From NCBI GenBank assembly GCA_024689525.1, contig JAILDI010000134.1:1-11552 (forward strand): a stretch of DNA of 11,552 bases, written 5' to 3'. Source of the DNA: Bacteroidales bacterium. GTDB lineage: Bacteria; Bacteroidota; Bacteroidia; Bacteroidales; UBA932. Below the pieces are notes generated by a model. It was not told the origin of the DNA and ran no database searches. It saw nothing but the letters and a program-made list of their open reading frames with translations. Both the position numbers and the translations under genes were made by a program. Below, piece after piece: positions 1-5,808 of this stretch; the first letter of the stretch is position 1; every line of letters starts with the position of its first letter.

Positions 1-2
1 AT

Positions 3-1238
3 TTATGAAATGTACTTGTCGATGAGGCGGATGATGAGCTCGTTGAGCTTTTCCACCTGATACTGGCCGACGGAAGCCACGACGTGTTCTCCGCCAACGC
101 CGCTGTCGTCGGTGAGGAAAACGTAGGTGCCGCCGGTGAGGATGGCAAACTGCCTGCACATAAATTCGCAGTCCTTGCTGTATGAGCTGCAGAACACAGG
201 GATGAGCTTGATGCCGGTTTCGCTGTACTTGGAGATGGATTTCTGCATACTTTCCACCACGCCCTGATGGTCGACGTGGGCGGGAGCGTCAAGAATAATG
301 AACGCAAGCTTGGAATATGCATTGTTATGCCACTGGAGCCCTGAGAGGGATTTCTCAAGCGCGGTGTGGACAGCCTCAGGCCAGTCTCCGCCGCCGGCAG
401 CGTCCTGCTTCTTCACAAAGTCCATTGTGGAGGAGATATTGGAGGTGAATTCAGACACTTTTGTTACGTAATCGTCACCCTCGTCGCGATAGAACACCGT
501 TCCGGTGAAGATGGTCCGGGAGGTCTGTTTCTGGCCGACGTTCTCGAGAATGCTCTGGAGATCCTTCTTGAGGAAGTCAATCTCGTCGCCCATCGACCCG
601 GTTGCATCAACGATGAATGCGATATCGACCTGATTGCCGATGGTGGGGGCCGATGACACCGTATACACGTTCTCCTCTATTGTGGCATTCTTCCAGTCGC
701 TCAGCTTGGGGCTTTCCGCCTGGAGGATGCCGTCGATGCTGACGAAATAGGTTTCGTCCGTTGCCGCCTTGGGAGTTTGTTCGTCCTGGACAGCCTTCAC
801 AAGGGCATCGGCCCAGAGATTAGCCACGCCGGCATTGTCGGTGCGGGAGGTCCAGATGAGGTTGCCATCGGCCGATTTAAGTTCGAGCTTGGCACCTACG
901 ACGGGATGCCCATCGGCATCCACAACCTTGCAGGCGAAGCGGTTGGCCGTGTTCAGTCCCCAATAGCGGTTGAAGTTGCTGTAATCCTGGCCGCCCATAA
1001 GGTTGCCCCAGAACTGCCAGTTGTCCAGGTCGTTCCATTCCGCTGCGGTGATTACGCCGGCCTGGCCGCCTCCCTGGCCTCCGTTGCCTTCGCCGGGGGC
1101 TGACATGCCGCCGCCGTCGGAAGCAGCATAACCGGCGCCGCCGTCCTTGAATTCGGGATCGGCCTCATAATAATAACCTCCTTTGTCACAAGCCGCCAGA
1201 GCAAGGGCGGCAATACCGAGATATAACAGTTTTTTCAT
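3..1238 (-). CDS. vWA-domain lipoprotein with carboxypeptidase-regulatory-like domain
   Basis: Predicted lipoprotein of 411 aa. The start at 1238 gives a classical MKKLLYLGIAALALAAC signal with lipobox LAAC and lipidated Cys17; an ATG three codons upstream (1247) is also possible. After the Cys comes a Tyr/Gly-rich, low-complexity linker (about residues 18-61). Residues about 100-145 resemble a carboxypeptidase-regulatory-like beta-sandwich (VVDADGHPVVGAKLEL, then a TDNAG turn). Residues about 204-377 form a von Willebrand A domain with a MIDAS metal site: D211-A-T213-G-S215, the conserved GGGDWPEA segment at 282-289, and D317 in LDAPAH. Such domains bind protein or matrix ligands through a divalent metal; the ligand here is unknown. 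The protein is probably anchored in the outer membrane, facing out or into the periplasm. It is divergent from the OmpA-like lipoprotein gene, with a 126-bp shared upstream region. No clear minus-strand promoter was found. The domain calls are secure, the biological role is not. Confidence 0.88.
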   Translation of the reverse strand: MKKLLYLGIAALALAACDKGGYYYEADPEFKDGGAGYAASDGGGMSAPGEGNGGQGGGQAGVITAAEWNDLDNWQFWGNLMGGQDYSNFNRYWGLNTANRFACKVVDADGHPVVGAKLELKSADGNLIWTSRTDNAGVANLWADALVKAVQDEQTPKAATDETYFVSIDGILQAESPKLSDWKNATIEENVYTVSSAPTIGNQVDIAFIVDATGSMGDEIDFLKKDLQSILENVGQKQTSRTIFTGTVFYRDEGDDYVTKVSEFTSNISSTMDFVKKQDAAGGGDWPEAVHTALEKSLSGLQWHNNAYSKLAFIILDAPAHVDHQGVVESMQKSISKYSETGIKLIPVFCSSYSKDCEFMCRQFAILTGGTYVFLTDDSGVGGEHVVASVGQYQVEKLNELIIRLIDKYIS

Positions 1239-1297
1239 AATAAACATCGTATTGACGATAGTTTAGATGCATTTTCAATGGGTTATGTTGCAAAAAC

Positions 1298-1328
1298 TTT
1301 GACGAAATGAAAATTTTCTTTAATTTAG
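1298..1328 (+). promoter_or_regulatory. Bacteroidetes-type promoter of OmpA-like lipoprotein gene
   Basis: TTTG at 1298-1301 is followed after 19 bp by TAATTTAG at 1321-1328, one base off the -7 consensus TAnnTTTG. The predicted transcription start is about 1332, leaving an AT-rich leader of roughly 33 nt before the ATG at 1365. No Shine-Dalgarno sequence is visible, as is usual in this phylum. Confidence 0.6.
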
Positions 1329-1364
1329 CGGATGCAAAACTGAACATTTTTTAAATACACTATT

Positions 1365-2048
1365 ATGAAAAAACTTGCAGCAATCTTACTTTGTGGAGTG
1401 ATGCTCCTTACCAGTTGCGGTAACACCTCAAAGACGGCTAAGGGCGGCCTCATCGGCTCCGGCGCAGGTATGGCGGCAGGTGCCGTTATCGGCTACCTCA
1501 TCACCGGCGACGCACAGGGTGCGGCCATCGGCGCAGCAGTGGGCACCGCAGTTGGCGGTGGCGCAGGCGCGGCCATCGGCAATGCAATGGACAAGAAGGC
1601 GGACGAACTCGCCGCCCTCGAGGATGCCAAGGTGGAAACCATCACCGACAAGAACGGCCTCACCGCCATCAAGGTCACCTTCTCCAGCGGCCTCCTGTTC
1701 GCAGTAAACAAAGCGGATCTGTCGGCCGATGCAAAAGCGGAACTTACCGAATTCGCATCGCAGATGTCCGACCTTCCCGACACCGACATCACCATCTACG
1801 GCCACACGGACAACACCGGCTCGGCTTCCGTCAATGAGAGGCTTTCCCTCAAGAGGGCAAAGGCTGTTGCTGATTTCCTCATCAAGAACGGCATCGCAAA
1901 AGAGCGCATCGTGTACGAAGGCCACTCCTTCAACGAGCCCATCGCCAGCAACGACACTCCTGAAGGCCAGGCCCAGAACCGCCGCGTTGAAATCTTCATC
2001 ACCGCCGGCAAGGCTATGATCGAGGCAGCCGAGAACGGCAACCTTTAA
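1365..2048 (+). CDS. OmpA-family lipoprotein with glycine-zipper segment
   Basis: Peptidoglycan-associated outer-membrane lipoprotein of 227 aa. The lipobox LTSC places the lipidated cysteine at Cys18. Residues about 27-75 are a Gly/Ala-rich glycine-zipper stretch (repeats of GAAIG/GAVIG type), likely to insert into or oligomerise at the membrane. Residues about 105-214 are an OmpA C-terminal domain with GHTDNTG (146-152), NERLSLKRA (157-165) and NRRVEI (205-210). D149 and R164 have the 15-residue spacing of the D271/R286 pair that holds diaminopimelate in E. coli OmpA, so peptidoglycan binding should be intact. The architecture is that of YiaD-like proteins, which tether the outer membrane to the wall. 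It is transcribed alone: its own promoter lies upstream and a hairpin terminator lies 22 nt after the stop. Confidence 0.93.
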   Translation: MKKLAAILLCGVMLLTSCGNTSKTAKGGLIGSGAGMAAGAVIGYLITGDAQGAAIGAAVGTAVGGGAGAAIGNAMDKKADELAALEDAKVETITDKNGLTAIKVTFSSGLLFAVNKADLSADAKAELTEFASQMSDLPDTDITIYGHTDNTGSASVNERLSLKRAKAVADFLIKNGIAKERIVYEGHSFNEPIASNDTPEGQAQNRRVEIFITAGKAMIEAAENGNL

Positions 2049-2070
2049 TAGCAGATTTTCAAAGATTTAT

Positions 2071-2102
2071 GGGCGGCCCGTTTTGCGGGTCGCTCATTTT
2101 TT
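2071..2102 (+). terminator. Rho-independent terminator after OmpA-like gene
   Basis: GGGCGGCCCG (2071-2080) pairs with CGGGTCGCTC (2086-2095) around a TTTTG loop: ten base pairs, two of them G-U. A run of T residues follows at 2097-2102. It lies 22 nt past the stop codon. The loop and the T-rich tail are also used by the promoter listed next. Confidence 0.82.
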
Positions 2103-2112
2103 ATTATTTTTG
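2082..2112 (+). promoter_or_regulatory. Bacteroidetes-type promoter of acyltransferase gene, overlapping the terminator
   Basis: TTTG at 2082-2085, which is the loop of the upstream terminator hairpin, is followed after exactly 19 bp by a perfect -7 box TATTTTTG (TAnnTTTG) at 2105-2112. The predicted start of transcription is about 2116, giving a leader of about 20 nt before the ATG at 2136. Confidence 0.68.
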
Positions 2113-2135
2113 GGGTCGATTACTAAACCTGACCT

Positions 2136-3410
2136 ATGAAAAAACCGTTCGAGAGATTCGACATGGCTAAGGAACCCGTACGTACAAAGTGGTACCTTAA
2201 GCCTCTCACCAAGCTCCTGAGCCTGCCGGATATGATTATCCACCGGCCCTACATCCGCCATCACGGCACACAGGACCTGAAGCCGCCGTATCTGATGCTG
2301 TGCAATCACAACGCGTTTATGGACTTCAAGGTGGCCACTCAGGTGATATTCCCCCACAGCGCGAATTACGTTGTGGCTATCGACGGCTTTATCGGCCGCG
2401 AGGGGCTGCTGCGAAATGTGGGCTGCATCTGCAAGCGCAAATTCACCAGCGACATGGTGCTTGTGCGGCAGCTCAAGCGCGTTATCGAGAACGGCTGCAT
2501 TGCGGTTGTGTATCCGGAGGCGAGGTATTCCCTGTGTGGCACCACTGCGGTGCTGCCTTCGTCCCTTGGCAAGTTGTGCAAACTGCTGAACGTGCCTGTG
2601 GCAACACTTATCTGCCACGGCCATCACGTGAACTCCCCATTCTGGAACCTGCACGACAGGCGCATCCACACGGAGGCGGATTTCACGTTGCAGTTCACGA
2701 AGAAGGGTGTGGAGAAGAGCACCCCGGACCAGATCAACCGTGCCCTTGTGAAAGCTTTCCAGTACGACGATTTCGACTGGCAGGCCAAAAGCGGCACCAA
2801 AGTGTCGTACAAGAAGCGCGCAGAAGGCCTTCACAAAGTGCTGTACCAGTGCCCCAACTGCGGCACTGAGTACGAGATGGACTCTGCGGGCGAGGAAATC
2901 TTCTGCAAGCACTGCGGTAAACGCTGGAGGATGACACGCCTTGGCGAACTGGCGGCACTTGATGGGGAAACGGAATTCACCCACATCCCCAACTGGTACG
3001 AGTGGGAGCGCGAAAATGTGCGTGCGGAAGTTGAGGCTGGAAAGTACGACTCCGGCGAGCTTCCGGTGCACGTGGACACCCTTCCCAACGCCAAAAAGTT
3101 CATCCGCCTCGGCAGCGGCACCATGCGTCACGACATGACGGGCTTCCATGTCCACGGCGTTGATGTCGACGGTGACCCCTTCGACATGGAGATTCCCGTC
3201 CCGTCACTCTATTCCATCCACATCGAGTACGAGTACCTGGGCAAATATGGCGACTGTGTCGACCTGAACACCCTCGAAGACACCTGGTACACCTATCCGG
3301 AGCCCGACGGCCCCGCCTTCTCCGTCACCAAAATGTCCCTCGCAACCGAAGAACTCTACTTCGCCTACCGCCGCTCCATCGGCAAGCCCTGCGAGCCCGG
3401 CCTGGCGTAA
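2136..3410 (+). CDS. PlsC-like acyltransferase fused to a zinc ribbon
   Basis: Predicted lysophospholipid/glycerol-phosphate-type acyltransferase, 424 aa. The N-terminal half (about 50-170) has the family's catalytic H-x4-D motif as NHNAFMD, with H58 and D63, and a later PEARYS segment (127-132) in the place of the FPEGTRS substrate-binding motif. The usual reaction is transfer of an acyl chain to a lysophospholipid on the cytoplasmic membrane face; the substrate here is not evident. No strong transmembrane helix is seen. Residues 239-260 are a zinc ribbon (CPNC, then CKHC 14 residues later). The remaining 160 residues, rich in aromatic and acidic positions and probably beta-rich, were not recognised. 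A plain PlsC is about 240 aa, so this is a much larger variant. The PEARYS motif departs from consensus, so specificity may differ. It has its own promoter and is convergent with umuC. Confidence 0.82.
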   Translation: MKKPFERFDMAKEPVRTKWYLKPLTKLLSLPDMIIHRPYIRHHGTQDLKPPYLMLCNHNAFMDFKVATQVIFPHSANYVVAIDGFIGREGLLRNVGCICKRKFTSDMVLVRQLKRVIENGCIAVVYPEARYSLCGTTAVLPSSLGKLCKLLNVPVATLICHGHHVNSPFWNLHDRRIHTEADFTLQFTKKGVEKSTPDQINRALVKAFQYDDFDWQAKSGTKVSYKKRAEGLHKVLYQCPNCGTEYEMDSAGEEIFCKHCGKRWRMTRLGELAALDGETEFTHIPNWYEWERENVRAEVEAGKYDSGELPVHVDTLPNAKKFIRLGSGTMRHDMTGFHVHGVDVDGDPFDMEIPVPSLYSIHIEYEYLGKYGDCVDLNTLEDTWYTYPEPDGPAFSVTKMSLATEELYFAYRRSIGKPCEPGLA

Positions 3411-3421
3411 AACCCCGTGGC

Positions 3422-3500
3422 GGCTAAATGCCTGCCTATCAGCTAGTTACTATGCGCTCCCCTGGTGAAAACGCACCAGGGGAACAACTGGCAATGCGCT
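3422..3500. repeat. Structured intergenic repeat, copy B (perfect hairpin)
   Basis: This lies in the 120-bp gap between two convergent genes. GGCTAAATGCCTG (3422-3434) is followed after 12 bp by TTAC (3447-3450). Then comes a perfect 10-bp inverted repeat, TCCCCTGGTG (3458-3467) and CACCAGGGGA (3474-3483), around a 6-nt loop AAAACG. The hairpin is flanked by a direct repeat ATGCGCT (3452-3458 and 3494-3500). GGCTAAAYGCCTG-N12-TTAC recurs in the gap at 5591-5808, next to a hairpin with an unrelated stem. The hairpin could help terminate both convergent transcripts, but no T-run follows it on either strand. The identity of the repeat family is inferred from this window only. Confidence 0.6.
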
Positions 3501-3530
3501 GAAAATCAGGCGATTATCCGCCACGGCCGG

Positions 3531-4787
3531 CTATCGCACTTTGGGAATGTCGCTCCAGAGGGTGGTGTAGTGGGGCGACTGGTTTTCGCAGGAGGAGCGG
3601 ATGCGGCCGTCGCCCTGATTGCCGAAGCGCACTGTGCCCCGGCCGTAGGCGGAAGAAATGTCGTCCAGGGCGCGTGAGAGGCGCTCGGAACGCTCAATCT
3701 CGGCCGGGTCTTCGAACAGGGAGGGAACCTGGGCCGATGCCTGGCCGATGCGCCCGAGCAGAACCCCCGCCTTCTTGTAGGCGTAACCGCTTCGCCAGAA
3801 GCTCTGGCAGGCACTCAGGGCTGCGCTGATGATGGCGCGATAGTCGTCCGAAGGCTGCGGCAGCACCGTCAGGTGGCTGCCGAAGGTCTGGGGCGCGTCG
3901 TCGCGGAAGCGGTTCGTGAAGGCGAACGCGGCTATCTCCTGGCACACGGAGTGCTGGCGGCGCAGCTTTTCCGCGGCGGAGTAGGCGAAGTTCGCCACCT
4001 GCTGCGACAGATCGGCCAAAGCGGAAATCTCGTGGACGAAGCTGCGGGACACGCAGATGCTCTGCTTGGGCTCTATCACGTCTTCGAAGCCGATGCACGG
4101 CACGCCGTGCAGCTCCCGCCACGTGCGATAGCCGGGCAGGTTGAACAGCTTCCGCACCTGCAGTTCCCCTAGCTGGGTGTAGTCCCAGGCCGTGCGGATG
4201 CCCATCGACACAAGTTTTTTCACGCTCCGCCGCCCTATGCCCCACACATCCTCCACGGGGAATGTCCGGAGCACTTTCTCAATGTCTTCCGGGCGGTGCA
4301 GAAAGCATCCGCCACGTAGCGCGGGGTACTTCTTGCACAACTTGGAGGCAATTTTCGCAAGAGTCTTGGAAGGCGCTATGCCCACGGAAACCGGGATGGC
4401 GGTGCGACGCCAGCAATCGGCCGAAATCTTCTTGGCGTACGCGTCGAAATCCACGTCCAGGCCCGTCAGGTCCAGGAAGGCCTCGTCGATGGAGTACACT
4501 TCCACGGCCGGCGCATACTCGGCCAGCACCTCCTGCACGCGGCGCGACATATCGCCATACAGAGGAAAATTGGAGGAGAAAACGGCCACGCCGTTGCGCT
4601 CCACTATCGACCTGACCTTAAAAAGCGGATCGCCCATCTTGATGCCCAGCGCCTTGGCCTCGTTGCTGCGCGACACCGCGCACCCGTCGTTGTTTGACAG
4701 CACAATTACCGGCTTCCCGTTCAGGTCCGGACGGAAAACCCTTTCGCACGAGACGAAGAAATTGTTGCAGTCGGCAAGGGCGTACAT
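3531..4787 (-). CDS. umuC: Y-family translesion DNA polymerase V catalytic subunit UmuC
   Basis: Error-prone DNA polymerase of 418 aa (E. coli UmuC is 422), which with the UmuD' dimer copies damaged DNA during the SOS response. Colinear motifs are: MYALADCNNFF with catalytic Asp6, SNNDGCAVSR (31-40), EAKALGIKMGDP (43-54), and YSIDEAFLDL (98-107) with catalytic Asp101 and Glu102. The steric-gate position is Phe11, where E. coli UmuC has Tyr. Palm, fingers, thumb and little-finger regions are all present. QVPSLF (353-358) sits where E. coli UmuC has its beta-clamp-binding QLNLF. The start codon lies 3 bp after the umuD stop, so the two genes are certainly co-transcribed and probably translationally coupled. 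The gene ends near the structured repeat at 3422-3500. The assignment is secure by full-length motif order and the umuD neighbour. Confidence 0.97.
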   Translation of the reverse strand: MYALADCNNFFVSCERVFRPDLNGKPVIVLSNNDGCAVSRSNEAKALGIKMGDPLFKVRSIVERNGVAVFSSNFPLYGDMSRRVQEVLAEYAPAVEVYSIDEAFLDLTGLDVDFDAYAKKISADCWRRTAIPVSVGIAPSKTLAKIASKLCKKYPALRGGCFLHRPEDIEKVLRTFPVEDVWGIGRRSVKKLVSMGIRTAWDYTQLGELQVRKLFNLPGYRTWRELHGVPCIGFEDVIEPKQSICVSRSFVHEISALADLSQQVANFAYSAAEKLRRQHSVCQEIAAFAFTNRFRDDAPQTFGSHLTVLPQPSDDYRAIISAALSACQSFWRSGYAYKKAGVLLGRIGQASAQVPSLFEDPAEIERSERLSRALDDISSAYGRGTVRFGNQGDGRIRSSCENQSPHYTTLWSDIPKVR

Positions 4788-4790
4788 CCT

Positions 4791-5219
4791 CTAGGCCTTC
4801 TTGATTATCCAGGTGACCACGCCCCACACCATGAACCGGTTGCCGTCGTGGATTTCTATGGGTCGATACTTCCCGCTCCCTTCGTTCGCCGGAAGGAGGC
4901 GCACGCCATCGGCCTGGATCTCCACGCGCTTGACGGTGTATTCGCCGTCCACGAAGCACACGGCCTTGCAGCCGTTGTAGGGGTCCAGGGCGCGGTCCAC
5001 GATCAGGATGTCGCCTTCGTCCATGCCGGCATCCACCATCGACACTCCATCGACCTGGAAGAAAAAGGTCGATGCGCTATGCCGCACAAGCAGCTTCACG
5101 AGGTCCAGTTTCTCGCGAATCTCCTCCGCGGGGGAGGGAAAACCGGCCTTCACCTGGCCAAGCATCAGGGCTTCCAGGCTTTCGTCGCCGGAAAGGGGAA
5201 TGAAATCGTCGGGTTGCAT
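4791..5219 (-). CDS. umuD: UmuD-like S24 family self-cleaving protein, polymerase V accessory subunit
   Basis: LexA-like serine/lysine peptidase of 142 aa that removes its own N-terminus when RecA filaments form, giving UmuD', the partner of UmuC. The first 40 residues lack any helix-turn-helix, which separates it from LexA. The scissile bond is probably Ala25-Gly26 in VKAGFPSPAEE; E. coli UmuD cleaves Cys24-Gly25 in CGFPSPA. The nucleophile is Ser60 in GVSM and the general base Lys97 in YTVKRVE, both at the same numbers as in E. coli UmuD. It is the first gene of the umuD-umuC operon. An in-frame stop at 5229-5231 leaves ATG at 5219 as the only credible start. A perfect -7 promoter box begins 5 bp upstream, so the mRNA may have almost no leader. 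SOS control is expected, but no LexA-type operator was recognised. Confidence 0.95.
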   Translation of the reverse strand: MQPDDFIPLSGDESLEALMLGQVKAGFPSPAEEIREKLDLVKLLVRHSASTFFFQVDGVSMVDAGMDEGDILIVDRALDPYNGCKAVCFVDGEYTVKRVEIQADGVRLLPANEGSGKYRPIEIHDGNRFMVWGVVTWIIKKA

Positions 5220-5223
5220 GCTG

Positions 5224-5254
5224 CAAATTTAGATAATTTCGCTATCTTTACGAA
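5224..5254 (-). promoter_or_regulatory. umuDC promoter, Bacteroidetes type
   Basis: Read on the minus strand, TTCG (5254-5251) is followed after 19 bp by a perfect -7 box TAAATTTG (5231-5224). Transcription should begin 4-5 bp past the box, at about 5220-5219, which is the A of the umuD start codon. The -33 element has one mismatch to TTTG. Confidence 0.58.
5243..5250 (+). promoter_or_regulatory. Possible -7 box for ybjQ
   Basis: TATCTTTA is one base off TAnnTTTG and lies 19 bp before the ATG at 5270, a fitting distance for a short leader. No TTTG is found at the expected -33 position, so this is a weak call. The box faces the umuDC promoter within a 50-bp gap. Confidence 0.35.
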
Positions 5255-5269
5255 AAATCTGATACAACT

Positions 5270-5590
5270 ATGATTCTCACAACAACCCCGTCCGTAGAAG
5301 GACGCACAATTGCCGAATATAAAGGCATCGTTTTCGGAGAAGTTGTCTCCGGCGTAAACTTCCTCAAGGATTTCGCCTCCAGCATCCGCGACATCATCGG
5401 CGGCCGTAGCAACACCTATGAGAAGGAGCTCGTCCAGGCCCGCGACAACGCACTGAACGAACTCTCCCAGCGTGCCGCTGAAAGGGGCGCCGACGCAGTG
5501 GTGGGCATCGACATCGACTACGAAGTCCTCGGCCAGGGCAACGGTATGCTTATGGTCACCGCCTCCGGCACCGCCGTGAAGCTGGCGTAA
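5270..5590 (+). CDS. ybjQ: YbjQ / UPF0145 family protein
   Basis: Small cytoplasmic protein of 106 aa, almost the same length as E. coli YbjQ (107 aa) and close to it throughout. Shared landmarks are [13 protein letters not shown] near the N-terminus, [16 protein letters not shown] (39-54), [13 protein letters not shown] (73-85), MLMV and SGTAVK at the end. The family is often labelled a putative heavy-metal-binding domain, but its molecular role is not established; the fold is a small oligomeric alpha/beta unit. No signal peptide or metal-ligand cluster is visible. It is divergent from umuDC with only 50 bp between them, and nothing in the sequence shows a functional link. It is probably monocistronic, because a promoter of the next gene and a structured repeat follow. 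Confidence 0.93.
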   Translation: MILTTTPSVEGRTIAEYKGIVFGEVVSGVNFLKDFASSIRDIIGGRSNTYEKELVQARDNALNELSQRAAERGADAVVGIDIDYEVLGQGNGMLMVTASGTAVKLA

Positions 5591-5637
5591 CGCCCCGCCG
5601 CCCCTCGGCCCCGGCGCATACCGTTGCGCTGAGAGTG

Positions 5638-5744
5638 CGTGAAATGTAACTCGTTGTAAATCAGCGAATAACGCAATTTTGGGTGGGAAAATATCCCACC
5701 CAAAAATGGCTAAACGCCTGTTGCTTAAGCACTTACATTTCACG
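5638..5744. repeat. Structured intergenic repeat, copy A (symmetric nested inverted repeats)
   Basis: A 107-bp element fills the middle of the 218-bp gap after ybjQ. Outer arms CGTGAAATGTAA (5638-5649) and TTACATTTCACG (5733-5744) are a perfect 12-bp inverted repeat. Inner arms TTTTGGGTGGGA (5677-5688) and TCCCACCCAAAA (5694-5705) are another, around a 5-nt loop. Both spacers between inner and outer arms are exactly 27 bp, though they pair only weakly with each other (11 of 27 positions). The right spacer contains GGCTAAACGCCTG (5708-5720) and a TGCTTAAGCA palindrome (5722-5731). GGCTAAAYGCCTG-N12-TTAC is shared with the repeat at 3422-3500. The T-run is on the 5' side of the inner hairpin, so it does not look like a standard terminator. 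A short hairpin GCGCA/TGCGC also lies at 5614-5629. Confidence 0.65.
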
Positions 5745-5757
5745 GCAAAATCCCAGT

Positions 5758-5789
5758 TTTGCTAAACTGCGGAAATATGCCTATCTTCG
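5758..5789 (+). promoter_or_regulatory. Bacteroidetes-type promoter of peptidase-lipoprotein operon
   Basis: TTTG at 5758-5761 is followed after 20 bp by TATCTTCG at 5782-5789, one base off TAnnTTTG. The predicted transcription start is about 5793, which gives a leader of about 16 nt before ATG at 5809. It also supports that ATG over any start further upstream. Confidence 0.6.
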
Positions 5790-5808
5790 CAATTCAAACC
5801 CACGGAAT

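Noticed and set aside
1248..1364. Minus-strand promoter for the vWA lipoprotein
   Set aside because: CAAAAACT at 1291-1298 is a poor reverse -7 box and has no CAAA at the right distance for a -33 element.
2094..3155. Long open frame on the minus strand opposite the acyltransferase gene
   Set aside because: It is a reverse-complement shadow of a GC-rich gene, with no recognisable domain, promoter or start context; the plus-strand product has catalytic and zinc motifs.
5220..5269. LexA box controlling umuDC
   Set aside because: No match to known LexA operator patterns was found; only a short AGATA/TATCT dyad, reported as a weak finding.
5677..5705. Inner hairpin of the 5638-5744 element as the ybjQ terminator
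   Set aside because: The T-run is on the 5' side of the stem and A residues follow the 3' side, which is the wrong order for an intrinsic terminator on either strand.
5683..5808. In-frame GTG upstream extension of the S9 peptidase
   Set aside because: It starts inside the inner inverted repeat, upstream of the predicted transcription start near 5793, and would bury the clear signal peptide that begins at 5809.
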